A DNA stretch of 58,121 nucleotides. It comes from Bacteroidales bacterium. Lineage in GTDB: Bacteria; Bacteroidota; Bacteroidia; Bacteroidales; UBA1715. The position numbers and the translations under genes were made by a program. The stretch spans positions 1-58,121 of the forward strand of contig JAGCOW010000010.1 in NCBI GenBank assembly GCA_017642535.1. The letters run 5' to 3'. Shown one piece after another: positions 43,776 to 54,270 of the stretch. Position 1 is the first letter of the stretch. Each line of letters begins with the position of its first letter. The notes below the pieces were generated by a model. That model saw only the letters and a list, made by a program, of their open reading frames with translations. It made no database searches and had not been told where the DNA came from.

Positions 43776-44396
43776 ATGCTTGGAATACTAGGTAAAAAAG
43801 TAGGTATGACTTCTATCTTCTTGGAAGATGGAAAGAACGTAGCATGTACTGTAATCGAAGCAGGACCTTGCGTTGTTACACAAATAAAATCGCAAGAAAC
43901 CGACGGTTACAATTCAGTGCAAATGGGTTTTGACGATAAGAAAGAAAAGAATACTTCTCGTGCAGAACTTGGTCATTTCAAAAAAGCGAATGCAACTCCA
44001 AAACGTGAAGTTGTTGAATTTAGAAACTTCGACAAAGAAGTAAATCTTGGTGATGTATTATCTGTTGCTGATATTTTGGCAGAAGGTGATTGGTTAGACA
44101 TTACTGGAACAACCAAGGGACGCGGTTTCCAAGGTGTTGTAAAACGTCATGGATTCGGTGGTGTTGGTGAAGCTACTCACGGTCAAGATGACCGTCAACG
44201 TGCTCCTGGTTCTATCGGTGCTTGTTCTACTCCTTCTCGTGTATTCAAAGGTATGCGCATGGGTGGTCAAATGGGTGGCAACCAAGTAAAGGTTGAAAAT
44301 CTTCAAGTAATGAAGGTATTACCAGAAAAGAATGTAGTATTAGTAAAAGGTGCTGTACCTGGAGCTAAAGGTGGATATTTAATAATGACTAAGTAA
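43776..44396 (+). CDS. rplC: 50S ribosomal protein uL3
   Basis: A 206-residue uL3 with 'L-G-K-K-V-G-M-T' (about 5-12) and 'G-K-G-x-Q'-like region '[14 protein letters not shown]' (about 110-123). It is an early assembly protein reaching towards the peptidyl transferase centre. It overlaps nothing and ends one nt before the rplD start. Confidence 0.97.
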   Translation: MLGILGKKVGMTSIFLEDGKNVACTVIEAGPCVVTQIKSQETDGYNSVQMGFDDKKEKNTSRAELGHFKKANATPKREVVEFRNFDKEVNLGDVLSVADILAEGDWLDITGTTKGRGFQGVVKRHGFGGVGEATHGQDDRQRAPGSIGACSTPSRVFKGMRMGGQMGGNQVKVENLQVMKVLPEKNVVLVKGAVPGAKGGYLIMTK

Positions 44397-44397
44397 G

Positions 44398-45027
44398 ATG
44401 GAAATAGCAGTAAAAGATATACAAGGTAAGGAAACCGGAAAGAAGATAACTCTTGACGATTCTGTATTTGGCATCGAGCCAAATGAACACGCTGTTTACT
44501 TGGATGTGAAAGCTATCTTAGCTAACAAACGTCAAGGTACACACGCTTCAAAAGAAAAAAGCATGCTTTCTGGTAGTACAAAGAAGTTGAAAAGACAAAA
44601 AGGTACTGGCGGTGCTCGTGCTGGTAGTATCAAGAACCCATTGTTCCGTGGTGGAGCAAGAGTTTTCGGTCCTCAACCAAGAGATTACTCTGAAAAAGTA
44701 AACAAGAAAGTAAAAGAATTAGCTCGTAAGTCAGCTTTGTCTGCAAAGGTAAAAGATAATGAAGTAATCGTTGTTGAAGACTTCACTTTCGAAGCTCCAA
44801 AGACAAAACAGATGGTAGAATTCAAGAAAAATTTCGGCTTGGATGACAAAAACTCATTGTTAGTGTTGGCAAATCCAAATAATAATGTATATTTGTCAGC
44901 CAGAAATTTGCAGGGGTTCTCTGTTGTAAGTGCTTCAGAATTAAACACTTACGAAATTTTAAGAGCTAAGAATTTTATCCTTTGTGAAGGTTCTGTAGAA
45001 GAAATTGTTAAAACTTTAAATAAATAA
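44398..45027 (+). CDS. rplD: 50S ribosomal protein uL4
   Basis: A 209-residue uL4 with the extended loop 'K-K-L-K-R-Q-K-G-T-G-G-A-R-A-G-S' (about 62-77) that lines the exit tunnel, and 'F-G-P-Q-P-R-D-Y' (about 94-101). In Escherichia coli L4 autoregulates the S10 operon; no such leader was identified here. Confidence 0.97.
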   Translation: MEIAVKDIQGKETGKKITLDDSVFGIEPNEHAVYLDVKAILANKRQGTHASKEKSMLSGSTKKLKRQKGTGGARAGSIKNPLFRGGARVFGPQPRDYSEKVNKKVKELARKSALSAKVKDNEVIVVEDFTFEAPKTKQMVEFKKNFGLDDKNSLLVLANPNNNVYLSARNLQGFSVVSASELNTYEILRAKNFILCEGSVEEIVKTLNK

Positions 45028-45033
45028 TTGGTG

Positions 45034-45324
45034 ATGGAAGTATTGCAAAGACCGATCATAACTGAAAAGATGTCGAAAATAGGCGACGCTTTGAACCAAT
45101 ATGGTTTTATCGTTGACAAAACTGCAGACAAAGGTCAAATCAAGAAAGCAGTTGAAGAAATGTATGGCGTAACAGTGCTAGCTGTCAACACTATGCGTTA
45201 CGAAGGTAAGTTAAAAGCTCGTAACACGAAAAACGGATTGACAGTAGGAAGAACAAATGCGTTCAAGAAGGCAATCGTTACGATTAATAAAGATCAAAAA
45301 ATAGACTTCTATAGTAATATTTAG
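45034..45324 (+). CDS. rplW: 50S ribosomal protein uL23
   Basis: A 96-residue uL23 opening '[11 protein letters not shown]' (3-13) and containing 'A-V-N-T-M-R-Y-E-G' (about 52-60). It sits at the tunnel exit and docks SRP and trigger factor. ATG 45034 is preferred over TTG 45028 and GTG 45031. Confidence 0.96.
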   Translation: MEVLQRPIITEKMSKIGDALNQYGFIVDKTADKGQIKKAVEEMYGVTVLAVNTMRYEGKLKARNTKNGLTVGRTNAFKKAIVTINKDQKIDFYSNI

Positions 45325-45329
45325 TAGAA

Positions 45330-46157
45330 ATGGCAATAAAGAAATTAAAACCAACCACCCCGGGTCAACGTCACAAGGTTGTTATTGTTGATGAGCAAAT
45401 TTCATCGACAAACAAACCTGAAAAATCATTGTTGACTGTATTGAAGAGTACTGGTGGTAGAGATAACACAGGTAAGATGACGATGCGTTATATTGGTGGA
45501 GGCCACAAACGCAAATATCGTATCATCGATTTCAAAAGAGATAAAGAAGATATTCAGGCAGAAGTTGTTTCTATTGAATATGATCCTAATAGAAGTGCGA
45601 GAATTTGTTTGGTTCAATATACTGACGGAGAAAAACGTTACATCGTTGCTCCTAATGGTATTCAAGTTGGCCAAAAGATAGTTTCTGGTGCTACTGCAGA
45701 ACCTGAAATCGGAAATGCGTTGTATTTGAAAGACATTCCTCTTGGTACGATTATTCATAATATTGAATTGACTCCAGGAAGAGGTGCTCAATTAGCACGT
45801 AGTGCAGGTTCATATGCTCAGTTGGCGTCACGTGATGGCAAATATGCAATCATCAAATTGCCTTCAGGAGAAACAAGAATGGTGCTTGTGACTTGTAAGG
45901 CAACTATCGGTTCTGTTTCAAACCCTGAACATTCTTTGGAACAATCAGGTAAGGCAGGTCGTTCAAGATGGTTGGGCCGTCGTCCACGAAACAGAGGTGT
46001 CGTAATGAACCCAGTAGATCACCCAATGGGTGGTGGTGAAGGACGTGCATCTGGAGGTCTTCCTCGTTCAAGAAAAGGTCTTCCAGCTCGTGGTTATAAG
46101 ACACGTGCTCCTAAGAAAGCATCAAATAAATTAATCATTGAAAGAAGAAAGAAGTAA
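45330..46157 (+). CDS. rplB: 50S ribosomal protein uL2
   Basis: A 275-residue uL2 with 'G-G-G-H-K-R-K-Y-R' (about 52-60) and the peptidyl-transferase-proximal loop '[13 protein letters not shown]' (about 226-238), containing the conserved His. It helps join the subunits. 5 nt after rplW. Confidence 0.98.
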   Translation: MAIKKLKPTTPGQRHKVVIVDEQISSTNKPEKSLLTVLKSTGGRDNTGKMTMRYIGGGHKRKYRIIDFKRDKEDIQAEVVSIEYDPNRSARICLVQYTDGEKRYIVAPNGIQVGQKIVSGATAEPEIGNALYLKDIPLGTIIHNIELTPGRGAQLARSAGSYAQLASRDGKYAIIKLPSGETRMVLVTCKATIGSVSNPEHSLEQSGKAGRSRWLGRRPRNRGVVMNPVDHPMGGGEGRASGGLPRSRKGLPARGYKTRAPKKASNKLIIERRKK

Positions 46158-46173
46158 TTAAAACGAAGAAACT

Positions 46174-46440
46174 ATGAGTCGTTCTCTAAAAAAAGGACCA
46201 TATATTGATTTCAACTTGGAGAGAAAAGTTCTTCAAATGAATGAAAGTGGAAAGAAAACCTCTATCAAGACGTGGGCACGTGCCTCAATGATTTCGCCAG
46301 ATTTCGTTGGTCATACAGTATTGGTTCATAATGGAAATAAGTTCATTCCAGTTTATGTAACGGAAAATATGGTGGGACACAAATTAGGTGAATTCGCTCC
46401 TACACGTAACTTCCGAGGTCATGGTGGTAATAAAAAGTAA
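46174..46440 (+). CDS. rpsS: 30S ribosomal protein uS19
   Basis: An 88-residue uS19 with '[11 protein letters not shown]' (2-12) and '[11 protein letters not shown]' (about 68-78). It forms a head complex with S13 and contacts the A-site tRNA. 16 nt after rplB. Confidence 0.97.
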   Translation: MSRSLKKGPYIDFNLERKVLQMNESGKKTSIKTWARASMISPDFVGHTVLVHNGNKFIPVYVTENMVGHKLGEFAPTRNFRGHGGNKK

Positions 46441-46451
46441 ATTAGCGAGTC

Positions 46452-46859
46452 ATGAATAGAAAAAAAGTAACAGCAGAAAAGTATAAGGAAGCTAAAAAGA
46501 CAAAGGCTTTCGCTATATTGCGTAATTGTCCGACATCTCCTCGCAAAATGCGTTTAGTTGTTGATATGATTAGAGGCAAAGAAGTGAATCTTGCACTTGA
46601 TATGTTGCGTTATTCTTCAAAAGAAGCAGCTCAAAAAGTTGAGAAACTTGTTTTGAGCGCGGTAAACAACTGGCAACAAAAGAATGAGGGTAAGAGAATC
46701 GAGGATAATCCTTTATTTATTAAGGAAATCTTCGTTGATGAAGGTAGAACATTGAAAAGAATTCAACCGGCTCCACAAGGTCGTGCTCACAGAATTCGCA
46801 AACGTTCTAATCACGTTACAGTTGTTGTAGATACAATTCAAACAGAAACAAATAAATAA
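46452..46859 (+). CDS. rplV: 50S ribosomal protein uL22
   Basis: A 135-residue uL22 with '[17 protein letters not shown]' (about 26-42) and the tunnel hairpin '[13 protein letters not shown]' (about 107-119). With L4 it forms the tunnel constriction; no macrolide-type hairpin deletion is seen. Confidence 0.97.
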   Translation: MNRKKVTAEKYKEAKKTKAFAILRNCPTSPRKMRLVVDMIRGKEVNLALDMLRYSSKEAAQKVEKLVLSAVNNWQQKNEGKRIEDNPLFIKEIFVDEGRTLKRIQPAPQGRAHRIRKRSNHVTVVVDTIQTETNK

Positions 46860-46862
46860 TTC

Positions 46863-47579
46863 ATGGGACAAAAAGTAAATCCAATAGGAAACAGGTTAGG
46901 AATTATAAAAGGTTGGGATTCTAACTGGTACGGCGGAGACAACTACGTTGAGAAGTTGCATGAGGATTATGAAATCCGTCGTTATTTGAATGCTCGTCTT
47001 TCTAAGGCAAGCATCTCAAAGATTATTATTGAGCGTACGCTAAAATTGGTTACAGTTACTATTAATACTGCCCGTCCAGGTATCATTATTGGTAAAGGTG
47101 GTCAAGAAGTTGATAAACTGAAGGAAGAGTTGAAGAAAATTTCTAACAAGGAAGTTCAAATCAACATCTTCGAGATTAAACGTCCAGAGTTGGATGCAGA
47201 AATCGTTGCAGACGGTATCGCTCGTCAATTGGAAGGTCGCGTCGCATACAGACGTGCCATCAAGATGGCTATAACATCGGCAATGAAGATGGGTGCTGAA
47301 GGTATCAAGATTCAGATTTCAGGTCGTTTGAACGGTGCTGAAATGGCTCGCTCGGAAATGTATAAGGAAGGTCGTATTCCTCTTCACACATTCCGTGCAG
47401 ATATCGACTATGCAAGTACCTATGCATTGACAACGTATGGTAAATTGGGCTTGAAAGTATGGATTTTCAAGGGCGAAGTTTATGGCAAGGTGGATTTAAC
47501 TCCAAATAGCATTGCAACAACTGCAGCTCCTAAGAAGGCAAGCTTTCAAGGTGGTAAGAAAAAAGTAGTAAAAAAATAA
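46863..47579 (+). CDS. rpsC: 30S ribosomal protein uS3
   Basis: A 238-residue uS3 with the KH-domain '[10 protein letters not shown]' (about 73-82) and the C-terminal '[14 protein letters not shown]' (about 172-185), followed by a Lys/Ala-rich tail. It lines the mRNA entry channel and has helicase activity. 3 nt after rplV. Confidence 0.97.
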   Translation: MGQKVNPIGNRLGIIKGWDSNWYGGDNYVEKLHEDYEIRRYLNARLSKASISKIIIERTLKLVTVTINTARPGIIIGKGGQEVDKLKEELKKISNKEVQINIFEIKRPELDAEIVADGIARQLEGRVAYRRAIKMAITSAMKMGAEGIKIQISGRLNGAEMARSEMYKEGRIPLHTFRADIDYASTYALTTYGKLGLKVWIFKGEVYGKVDLTPNSIATTAAPKKASFQGGKKKVVKK

Positions 47580-47595
47580 CTAAGAGGATTTAGCG

Positions 47596-48018
47596 ATGTT
47601 ACAACCTAAGAAAACAAAATATAGAAAGCAGCAAAAGGGCAGAATGAAAGGAAATGCTCAAAGAGGGCATGAGTTGGCATTCGGATCTTTTGGAATAAAA
47701 TCTTTGGAATCTTATTGGATTACTGCTCGTCAGATCGAGGCAGCCCGTGTTGCTGTTACTCGTTATATGAAACGTGAAGGTCAGATTTGGATTAGAATTT
47801 TCCCTGACAAACCGGTTACTTCTAAACCAGCTGAAGTACGTATGGGTAAAGGTAAGGGTGCTGTTTCTCACTGGGCTGCACCTGTGACTCCAGGTAGAAT
47901 ATTGTTTGAAGCAGATGGCGTTCCATTGGAAGTTGCTAAGGAAGCACTTCGCTTGGCTGCACAAAAGTTGCCGATAACAACCAAATTTGTTGTAAGAAAT
48001 GATTATAATCAAGATTAA
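47596..48018 (+). CDS. rplP: 50S ribosomal protein uL16
   Basis: A 140-residue uL16 opening '[10 protein letters not shown]' with '[13 protein letters not shown]' (about 82-94) at the A-site tRNA contact. It is a late-assembly protein. An AGAGGA stretch lies upstream of its ATG, a partial SD-like sequence. Confidence 0.97.
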   Translation: MLQPKKTKYRKQQKGRMKGNAQRGHELAFGSFGIKSLESYWITARQIEAARVAVTRYMKREGQIWIRIFPDKPVTSKPAEVRMGKGKGAVSHWAAPVTPGRILFEADGVPLEVAKEALRLAAQKLPITTKFVVRNDYNQD

Positions 48019-48029
48019 AAGGAAAAACC

Positions 48030-48224
48030 ATGAAGGCAACAGAAATTAGAGAATTATCGACAAAGGAGATTGAGGAAAAGATCCAGGTTGAGCAAGAGAA
48101 CTTGAATAAGATGAAACTTAATCATGTTATCACTCCACTTGAAAATCCTAATCAGATTAAGGAAGCGAAGAAAACAATTGCTCGCTTGAATACAATATTA
48201 AGAGAACGCGAACTAACTAAATAA
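48030..48224 (+). CDS. rpmC: 50S ribosomal protein uL29
   Basis: A 64-residue two-helix uL29 with '[13 protein letters not shown]' (5-17) and the closing '[13 protein letters not shown]' (about 49-61). It sits beside L23 at the tunnel exit. Between rplP and rpsQ as in nearly all bacteria. Confidence 0.95.
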   Translation: MKATEIRELSTKEIEEKIQVEQENLNKMKLNHVITPLENPNQIKEAKKTIARLNTILRERELTK

Positions 48225-48231
48225 TTCTAAG

Positions 48232-48486
48232 ATGGAGAGAAATTTTAGAAAAGAAAGAATCGGTATCGTAGTTAGCAACAAAATGGACAAGACAATTGTC
48301 GTTGCTGTTGAAGAAAAAGAAAAACATGCTTTGTATGGTAAGTTTTTGAAAAAGACTTCAAAGTTTGTTGCTCACGATGAAAAAGGAGAATGCTCAGAAG
48401 GCGATGTAGTAAGAATCATGGAAACTCGTCCATTGAGTAAGACAAAACGTTGGCGATTAGTTGAGATAATTGAAAAAACGAAATAA
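48232..48486 (+). CDS. rpsQ: 30S ribosomal protein uS17
   Basis: An 84-residue OB-fold uS17 with '[16 protein letters not shown]' (about 9-24) and '[11 protein letters not shown]' (about 65-75). It binds 16S rRNA early in assembly. 7 nt after rpmC. Confidence 0.97.
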   Translation: MERNFRKERIGIVVSNKMDKTIVVAVEEKEKHALYGKFLKKTSKFVAHDEKGECSEGDVVRIMETRPLSKTKRWRLVEIIEKTK

Positions 48487-48489
48487 GAG

Positions 48490-48858
48490 ATGATACAGCA
48501 AGAGACAAGATTAAACGTTGCTGATAATAGTGGAGCAAAAGAAGTTCTCTGTATTCGCGTATTAGGCGGTACAAGAAAACGTTACGCTTCTATCGGTGAT
48601 AAAATCGTAGTAACTGTGAAGAGCGCTATACCAAACGGTAATGTTAAACAAGGCCAAGTTACTAAAGGAGTAGTTGTTAGAACTAAAAAAGAAGTTAAGC
48701 GTGCAGATGGCTCGTACATCCGCTTCGATGACAATGCTGTCGTTTTACTTAACGAAGCTGGTGAAATGAGAGGTACTCGTATTTTCGGACCTGTTGGACG
48801 TGAATTACGTGACGGTCAGTATATGAAGATCGTTTCACTTGCACCTGAAGTGTTATAA
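48490..48858 (+). CDS. rplN: 50S ribosomal protein uL14
   Basis: A 122-residue uL14 with 'V-A-D-N-S-G-A-K' (about 10-17) and '[12 protein letters not shown]' (about 95-106). It contacts L19 and is the docking site of the silencing factor RsfS. First gene of the spc section, 3 nt after rpsQ. Confidence 0.97.
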   Translation: MIQQETRLNVADNSGAKEVLCIRVLGGTRKRYASIGDKIVVTVKSAIPNGNVKQGQVTKGVVVRTKKEVKRADGSYIRFDDNAVVLLNEAGEMRGTRIFGPVGRELRDGQYMKIVSLAPEVL

Positions 48859-48874
48859 TTTAATAGTAGTTACG

Positions 48875-49198
48875 ATGCAAAAGAAGTTTAACATAAGAAA
48901 AGGCGACACAGTACTGGTTCTTTCGGGCGAGTACAAAGGTCAACAAGGCAAAGTGCTTGAAATGCACATCAAGGATGAGAAAGCCCTTGTTGAAGGTATA
49001 AATTTAGTATCGAAGCATACTAAACCTAACGCAAAGAATCCTCAAGGAGGAATTATTAAGAAAGAAGCTCCTATTCATGTATCAAATCTTATGCTTGTTG
49101 ACCCTGCAACAGGGAAACCGACAAGAGTTGGTAAGAAACGTACTGAAGCAGGTAAGTTAGTAAGATATTCAAAAAAGACAGGGGAGGTAATTAAATAA
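48875..49198 (+). CDS. rplX: 50S ribosomal protein uL24
   Basis: A 107-residue uL24 with the KOW motif '[19 protein letters not shown]' (about 7-25). It starts assembly of the 50S subunit. ATG 48875 gives the normal length; the upstream in-frame start lies within rplN. Its stop shares one base with the rplE start (TAATG). Confidence 0.96.
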   Translation: MQKKFNIRKGDTVLVLSGEYKGQQGKVLEMHIKDEKALVEGINLVSKHTKPNAKNPQGGIIKKEAPIHVSNLMLVDPATGKPTRVGKKRTEAGKLVRYSKKTGEVIK

Positions 49199-49746
49199 TG
49201 GAGACTTACGTACCTACATTAAAGAAACTTTATACTGAAACTATACAGGCGAATTTGCAAAAACAATTCGGGTATAAGTCAAAAATGCAAGTTCCACGAA
49301 TCGAGAAGATCGTGATCAACCAAGCTATTGGTGATGCAGTTGCCGACAAAAAATTGATTGATACGGCAATTAGCGAAATATCTATGATTGCAGGTCAAAA
49401 AGCAGTTCCTACATATTCAAGAAAGGATATTTCAAATTTCAAATTGAGAAAAGGAATGCCTATCGGTGTTCGCGTAACTCTACGTAGAGAAAAAATGTAC
49501 GAATTCTTGGAAAGATTGATTTGTACAGCATTACCTCGTATTAGAGATTTCCAAGGCATCAATTCAAAATTTGACAAGAAAGGGAACTTCTCATTTGGTA
49601 TTACCGAACAACTTATCTTCCCTGAAATCGAAGTTGACAAAGTAACTAAGATTATGGGTATGGATATTACATTCGTTACTTCAGCTAAAACCGATGAAGA
49701 AGGTTTTGCATTACTAAAAGAATTTGGTTTTCCATTTAAAAAATAG
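49198..49746 (+). CDS. rplE: 50S ribosomal protein uL5
   Basis: A 182-residue uL5 with '[10 protein letters not shown]' (about 32-41) and '[12 protein letters not shown]' (variant 'R-K-G-M-P-I-G-V', about 82-93). It binds 5S rRNA and contacts the P-site tRNA. It overlaps rplX by one nt. Confidence 0.97.
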   Translation: METYVPTLKKLYTETIQANLQKQFGYKSKMQVPRIEKIVINQAIGDAVADKKLIDTAISEISMIAGQKAVPTYSRKDISNFKLRKGMPIGVRVTLRREKMYEFLERLICTALPRIRDFQGINSKFDKKGNFSFGITEQLIFPEIEVDKVTKIMGMDITFVTSAKTDEEGFALLKEFGFPFKK

Positions 49747-49753
49747 ATGAAGC

Positions 49754-50023
49754 ATGGCAAAAGAATCAATGAAAGCACGCGAAAGAAAGCGTCAAATGTT
49801 AGTTGATAAATATGCGAAGAAACGCGCAGAGTTGAAAGCACAAGGTGATTATGTTGGATTGAGCAAATTGCCAAAAAATTCATCTCGTGTGAGATTGCAC
49901 AATCGTTGTAGCATTACAGGAAGACCAAGAGGGTATATCCGTCAATTCGGTATCAGCCGTATCCAATTCCGTGAAATGGCATCGGCAGGTTTAATCCCAG
50001 GAGTTAAGAAAGCAAGTTGGTAA
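49754..50023 (+). CDS. rpsN: 30S ribosomal protein uS14 (zinc-independent form)
   Basis: An 89-residue uS14 with '[14 protein letters not shown]' (about 38-51) and '[14 protein letters not shown]' (about 56-69). Only one cysteine is present, so it is the long form lacking the four-Cys zinc site. Confidence 0.96.
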   Translation: MAKESMKARERKRQMLVDKYAKKRAELKAQGDYVGLSKLPKNSSRVRLHNRCSITGRPRGYIRQFGISRIQFREMASAGLIPGVKKASW

Positions 50024-50041
50024 TATAAAAATACAACAACA

Positions 50042-50437
50042 ATGACAGATCCAATAGCAGATTTTCTAACAAGAATTAGAAACGCACAGAAAGCACAACA
50101 CAGAGTAGTTGAAGTACCTTCATCTAAAATCAAACAAGAAATGACAAAAGTATTGTTTGACAAAGGATACATTTTAAGTTACAAATTCGAAGGTGAAGGA
50201 CCAGAAAGTGTTATTAAAATTGCATTGAAATATCATCCAGTGTCAAAAGCACCGGCAATCAGAAAATTGGAAAGAATCAGTAAACCAGGTTTACGTAAAT
50301 ATGTTCCAGTTGAGGAATTGCCAAGAGTATTGAATGGCTTGGGTATAGCCATCTTATCGACAAACAAAGGAATCATTTCCGATAAAGAAGCTCGTGCTTT
50401 GAATGTTGGTGGTGAAGTATTGTGTTACGTATATTAA
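50042..50437 (+). CDS. rpsH: 30S ribosomal protein uS8
   Basis: A 131-residue uS8 with 'D-P-I-A-D-F-L-T-R-I-R-N-A' (3-15) and 'G-I-A-I-L-S-T-N-K-G' (about 100-109). It nucleates the central domain of 16S rRNA; in enterobacteria it also represses the spc operon. Confidence 0.97.
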   Translation: MTDPIADFLTRIRNAQKAQHRVVEVPSSKIKQEMTKVLFDKGYILSYKFEGEGPESVIKIALKYHPVSKAPAIRKLERISKPGLRKYVPVEELPRVLNGLGIAILSTNKGIISDKEARALNVGGEVLCYVY

Positions 50438-50447
50438 TTGAGAGAAT

Positions 50448-50999
50448 ATGTCACGTATAGGAAAAGCACCGATTAGTATTCCAGGAAATGTGGAAGTAAA
50501 GGTTGATGGAAACCTTGTGAAGGTTAAAGGACCAAAAGGCGAATTGGAACAAAAAATCGCCGACGGTTTTGAAGTGAAAATTGAGAATGGTACTTTGGAA
50601 GTAAAAAGACCATCTGACGAAAAAGATGCAAAGTCAAAACATGGTTTGTACCGTGCTTTGATTAACAATATGGTTAAGGGTGTGACCGAAGGATATACCG
50701 TTGAACAAGAAATTGTCGGTGTAGGTTATCGTGTTACCGTAACTGGTCAGAATGTTGAGTTGGCGTTAGGTTACTCTCATACAATTATTTTCCAGTTGCC
50801 AAAGGAAATCAAAGCTGAAGCTAAATCAGAAAGAGGTAGCAACCCAATGTTGACAATGACAAGTTGCGACAAACAATTGTTGGGTCAAGTTGCTGCGAAG
50901 ATTCGTTCTTTAAGAGCTCCAGAACCATATAAGGGTAAAGGTATCAAGTTCAAAGGTGAACAACTTCGTCGTAAAGCTGGTAAATCTGCAGGTAAATAA
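50448..50999 (+). CDS. rplF: 50S ribosomal protein uL6
   Basis: A 183-residue uL6 opening 'M-S-R-I-G-K-A-P-I-S-I-P' and ending in the conserved 'E-P-Y-K-G-K-G-I-K' (about 157-165) plus 'R-R-K-A-G-K'. It sits by the sarcin-ricin loop. 10 nt after rpsH. Confidence 0.97.
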   Translation: MSRIGKAPISIPGNVEVKVDGNLVKVKGPKGELEQKIADGFEVKIENGTLEVKRPSDEKDAKSKHGLYRALINNMVKGVTEGYTVEQEIVGVGYRVTVTGQNVELALGYSHTIIFQLPKEIKAEAKSERGSNPMLTMTSCDKQLLGQVAAKIRSLRAPEPYKGKGIKFKGEQLRRKAGKSAGK

Positions 51000-51014
51000 T
51001 AAAACTTAGGAAAG

Positions 51015-51377
51015 ATGGCTATTACAAAGATAGAAAGAAGAGAAAGAATCAAAAGAAGAATACGTAAGGTAGTAAGTGGTACTGCTGAAAGACCACGTAT
51101 GACAGTATTCAGAAGTAACAAACAAGTTTCTGTGCAACTTATCGATGACGTTGCAGGTGTAACACTTGCTGCTGCATCATCTTTGGATAAAGAAATCGCA
51201 GCTCAAAGCAAAGGTAAAACGAAAACTGAACAAGCAGCATTCGTTGGTGAGGCAATCGCAAAGAAAGCTACAGAAAAAGGTATTTCTTCGGTAGTTTTCG
51301 ACAGAAACGGATATTTATATCACGGAAGAGTGAAATCATTAGCTGATTCAGCACGTAGTAACGGTTTAAATTTTTAA
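51015..51377 (+). CDS. rplR: 50S ribosomal protein uL18
   Basis: A 120-residue uL18 with the basic start '[13 protein letters not shown]' (about 12-24), '[10 protein letters not shown]' (about 27-36) and '[12 protein letters not shown]' (about 98-109). It binds 5S rRNA. AGGAAAG lies before its start. Confidence 0.97.
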   Translation: MAITKIERRERIKRRIRKVVSGTAERPRMTVFRSNKQVSVQLIDDVAGVTLAAASSLDKEIAAQSKGKTKTEQAAFVGEAIAKKATEKGISSVVFDRNGYLYHGRVKSLADSARSNGLNF

Positions 51378-51381
51378 GCAC

Positions 51382-51900
51382 ATGATGGATAGTAATTCAA
51401 AAAAAGTAAGAACTTCTGATGTAGAATTGAAGGATCGTTTAGTTGCAATCAATCGTGTGACTAAAGTTACGAAAGGTGGTAGAACATTCACATTCTCTGC
51501 AATCGTAGTTGTGGGCGATGAAAATGGTGTCGTTGGTTATGGCTTGGGTAAAGCTGGTGAAGTAACGGCTGCTATCGCGAAAGGTGTTGAAGACGCTAAG
51601 AAAAATTTGATTCGTGTACCTTTGATTAAAGGAACATTGCCTCACTCTCAGGAATCTAAATTCGGCGGTGCTCAAGTATTGGTTCAACCTGCAACTCCTG
51701 GTACTGGTGTTAAGGCAGGTGGTGCAATGCGTGCCGTGTTGGAAAGCGCTGGCGTGAAAGACGTGTTAGCAAAATCAAAAGGTTCATCGAACCCTCACAA
51801 TGTGGTTAAGGCAACATTCAAAGCATTGATGGAAATGCAAGATGCTGCAATGGTTGCAAAACAAAGAGGTGTTGAATTGACAAAAGTATTTAACGGATAA
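51382..51900 (+). CDS. rpsE: 30S ribosomal protein uS5
   Basis: A 172-residue uS5 with '[16 protein letters not shown]' (about 31-46) and 'G-Y-G-L-G-K-A' (about 52-58). It contributes to decoding fidelity and mRNA unwinding. The spectinomycin-loop residues near 'T-K-G-G-R' look unchanged. Confidence 0.97.
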   Translation: MMDSNSKKVRTSDVELKDRLVAINRVTKVTKGGRTFTFSAIVVVGDENGVVGYGLGKAGEVTAAIAKGVEDAKKNLIRVPLIKGTLPHSQESKFGGAQVLVQPATPGTGVKAGGAMRAVLESAGVKDVLAKSKGSSNPHNVVKATFKALMEMQDAAMVAKQRGVELTKVFNG

Positions 51901-51911
51901 ATCTAAGAGAA

Positions 51912-52091
51912 ATGTCAAAAATACGTATTACCTTAGTTAAAAGTAAGATAGACAAACCCCAAGCTCAAAAGTTAGTGTTGAAATCTTTGGGATTGAACAA
52001 ATTGGGTTCAAGTGTCGAGAAAGAAGCCACTCCACAAATCTTGGGAATGGTGACAAAAGTAAGTCATTTAGTAAAAACAGAAGAAATATAG
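51912..52091 (+). CDS. rpmD: 50S ribosomal protein uL30
   Basis: A 59-residue uL30 (too short for many ORF cut-offs) reading 'S-K-I-R-I-T-L-V-K-S-K-I-D-K-P' from the ATG at 51912, with 'L-G-L-N-K-L-G-S' (about 28-35) and 'G-M-V-T-K-V-S-H-L' near the end. Position between rpsE and rplO confirms it. Confidence 0.95.
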   Translation: MSKIRITLVKSKIDKPQAQKLVLKSLGLNKLGSSVEKEATPQILGMVTKVSHLVKTEEI

Positions 52092-52098
52092 TACGGAG

Positions 52099-52539
52099 AT
52101 GAATTTGCATACATTAAAACCTGTACAAGGTACGAAAAGTAAAAAAATCATTGGTCGTGGTGCTGGTTCTGGACACGGCGGTACTTCTACACGTGGTAGT
52201 AAAGGTGCTAAATCAAGAAGCGGTTATTCTCGCAAGATTGGTTTCGAAGGTGGTCAGATGCCATTACAAAGACGTGTGCCTAAATTCGGTTTCAAGAGTT
52301 TTAACCGTGTTGAATTTAAGGCAATCAATTTGAGCGAAATCCAACGTTTAGTTGATAAAAAAGGTATTACTGATTTCGACAATGTTGTATTTGTTGAAAA
52401 TGGTTTGGCAACAAAGAACGATTTGATCAAGATTTTGGCAAACGGAACATTGACTGCAAAAGTTAATGTGAAAGCACAAGCATTCTCGGCAAAAGCTAAA
52501 GAAGCTATCGAAGCTCAAGGTGGAACAGTAGAAGAATAG
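52099..52539 (+). CDS. rplO: 50S ribosomal protein uL15
   Basis: A 146-residue uL15 with the glycine/arginine-rich 'G-R-G-A-G-S-G-H-G-G-T-S-T-R-G-S-K-G' (about 19-36) and 'E-G-G-Q-M-P-L-Q-R-R-V-P-K-F-G-F' (about 50-65). 7 nt after rpmD and 14 nt before secY. Confidence 0.97.
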   Translation: MNLHTLKPVQGTKSKKIIGRGAGSGHGGTSTRGSKGAKSRSGYSRKIGFEGGQMPLQRRVPKFGFKSFNRVEFKAINLSEIQRLVDKKGITDFDNVVFVENGLATKNDLIKILANGTLTAKVNVKAQAFSAKAKEAIEAQGGTVEE

Positions 52540-52553
52540 AAAAATACTGAATT

Positions 52554-53882
52554 ATGAAGTTTATCGAAACCATAAAGAATATCTGGAAGATTCAAGAATT
52601 ACGTTCTCGAATCATATTTACACTTGGATTGATTTTGATTTACCGATTAGGTTCATTTGTTGTTATCCCTGGTATTGATCCTGCAAGTTTGGATAATTTG
52701 GCAAAACAATCGAATGAAGGTCTTCTTGGTTTGATCAACATGTTCTCCGGTGGTGCATTCGCAAATGCGTCGGTTTTTGCATTGGGAATCATGCCTTACA
52801 TTTCTTCATCAATCGTGATTCAATTGTTGGGTATGGCAATTCCTTATTTCCAGAAACTACAACGCGAAGGTGAAAGTGGTCGCAAGAAAATTACTCAAAT
52901 CACACGTGTTTTGACTATTTTCATTACTGCTGCTCAGGCACCGGCTTATTTGAAGAATTTGGAATATCAAATTCCAGGAGCTCATTTCGATCCAATGTTC
53001 TGGATTTCTTCGATTATCATTATGGTTGCGGGAACAATGTTCGTGATGTGGCTCGGTGAACGTATTACCGACAAAGGTGTTGGAAATGGTATCTCGTTAA
53101 TCATTATGATAGGTATCATTGCCCGTTTCCCATCTGCCTTGTTCCAAGAATTCGGTACACGTATCGAAGGTGCCGGTGGTTTGATCGTATTCTTGATTGA
53201 AATTGTTATGTTGCTTGTTATTATTACATTGGCAATTTTATTGGTTCAAGGTACACGAAGAATTCCGGTTCAATACGCAAAACGTGTTGTAGGAAACAAA
53301 CAATACGGTGGTGTTCGCCAATATTTGCCTATCAAGGTTAACGGTGCAGGCGTTATGCCTATCATCTTTGCTCAAGCGTTGATGTTCATTCCGTTGACAT
53401 TTGCAGGTTTCTCTGCATCCGATAGTGCTTCGTCATTCTTGACAGCATTTGCCGACCATACGAATTTGTGGTATAACATTGTATATGCTATCTTAATTAT
53501 ATTGTTTACCTATTTTTATACGGCAATAACAATGAATCCACAACAAATTTCCGAAGAGTTGAAACGTAATGGTGGATTTATCCCAGGTGTGAAACCAGGC
53601 AAGAAGACGGCTGATTTTATTGATGAAGTGATTTCTCGTATAACATTACCAGGTTCAATCTTCTTGGCAATTGTTGCAATATTGCCGGCATTCGCATCGT
53701 TGGCACACGTAAGTAACCAATTCTCATATTTCTATGGTGGTACTTCATTGCTGATTATCGTAGGTGTGATTTTGGATACTTTGCAACAAATTGAAAGCTA
53801 CTTGTTGAACCGTCACTATGATGGTTTGATGAAGACAGGTAGAATTAAAGGTCGTTCTGGCGTTGGAACATCAATGATTTAA
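52554..53882 (+). CDS. secY: Preprotein translocase subunit SecY
   Basis: A 442-residue channel protein with ten transmembrane helices. Visible are TM1 (about 18-38), the plug region '[11 protein letters not shown]' (about 63-73), '[11 protein letters not shown]' (about 77-87) and the cytoplasmic loop 'R-R-I-P-V-Q-Y-A-K' (about 236-244). It forms the SecYEG pore with SecE from 4662. 14 nt after rplO. Confidence 0.97.
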   Translation: MKFIETIKNIWKIQELRSRIIFTLGLILIYRLGSFVVIPGIDPASLDNLAKQSNEGLLGLINMFSGGAFANASVFALGIMPYISSSIVIQLLGMAIPYFQKLQREGESGRKKITQITRVLTIFITAAQAPAYLKNLEYQIPGAHFDPMFWISSIIIMVAGTMFVMWLGERITDKGVGNGISLIIMIGIIARFPSALFQEFGTRIEGAGGLIVFLIEIVMLLVIITLAILLVQGTRRIPVQYAKRVVGNKQYGGVRQYLPIKVNGAGVMPIIFAQALMFIPLTFAGFSASDSASSFLTAFADHTNLWYNIVYAILIILFTYFYTAITMNPQQISEELKRNGGFIPGVKPGKKTADFIDEVISRITLPGSIFLAIVAILPAFASLAHVSNQFSYFYGGTSLLIIVGVILDTLQQIESYLLNRHYDGLMKTGRIKGRSGVGTSMI

Positions 53883-53884
53883 TT

Positions 53885-54103
53885 ATGGCAAAACAACAAT
53901 CGATAGAACAAGATGGAACCATAATTGAAGCATTGTCGAACGCAATGTTTCGGGTTGAGTTGACGAACGGACACGTTATCACAGCCCACATTTCGGGTAA
54001 GATGAGAATGCATTACATCAAAATCTTACCAGGAGATAAAGTAAAAGTTGAAATGTCCTTATATGATTTATCAAAAGGAAGAATAACGTTCCGATATAAG
54101 TAG
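53885..54103 (+). CDS. infA: Translation initiation factor IF-1
   Basis: A 72-residue OB-fold protein, full family length: '[20 protein letters not shown]' (about 7-26) and '[15 protein letters not shown]' (about 37-51). It occupies the A site during initiation. 2 nt after secY. Confidence 0.97.
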   Translation: MAKQQSIEQDGTIIEALSNAMFRVELTNGHVITAHISGKMRMHYIKILPGDKVKVEMSLYDLSKGRITFRYK

Positions 54104-54120
54104 TTTTAAAAGTTAAGAAA

Positions 54121-54237
54121 ATGAAAGTAAGAGCATCTGTAAAGAAGAGAAACGAAGATTGTAAGATCGTTCGTCGTAAAGGTAGAATTTACGTGATTAA
54201 CAAAAAAAATCCTAAAATGAAACAACGTCAAGGATAA
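54121..54237 (+). CDS. rpmJ: 50S ribosomal protein bL36
   Basis: A 38-residue bL36: '[21 protein letters not shown]' and ending 'K-M-K-Q-R-Q-G'. The first zinc Cys is Asn (position 11), the third Cys and the His are also missing, so it is the zinc-free form. It lies between infA and rpsM as expected. Confidence 0.95.
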   Translation: MKVRASVKKRNEDCKIVRRKGRIYVINKKNPKMKQRQG

Positions 54238-54270
54238 TTTAATAATTTTGCACAAAATTTTAAGGTCAGT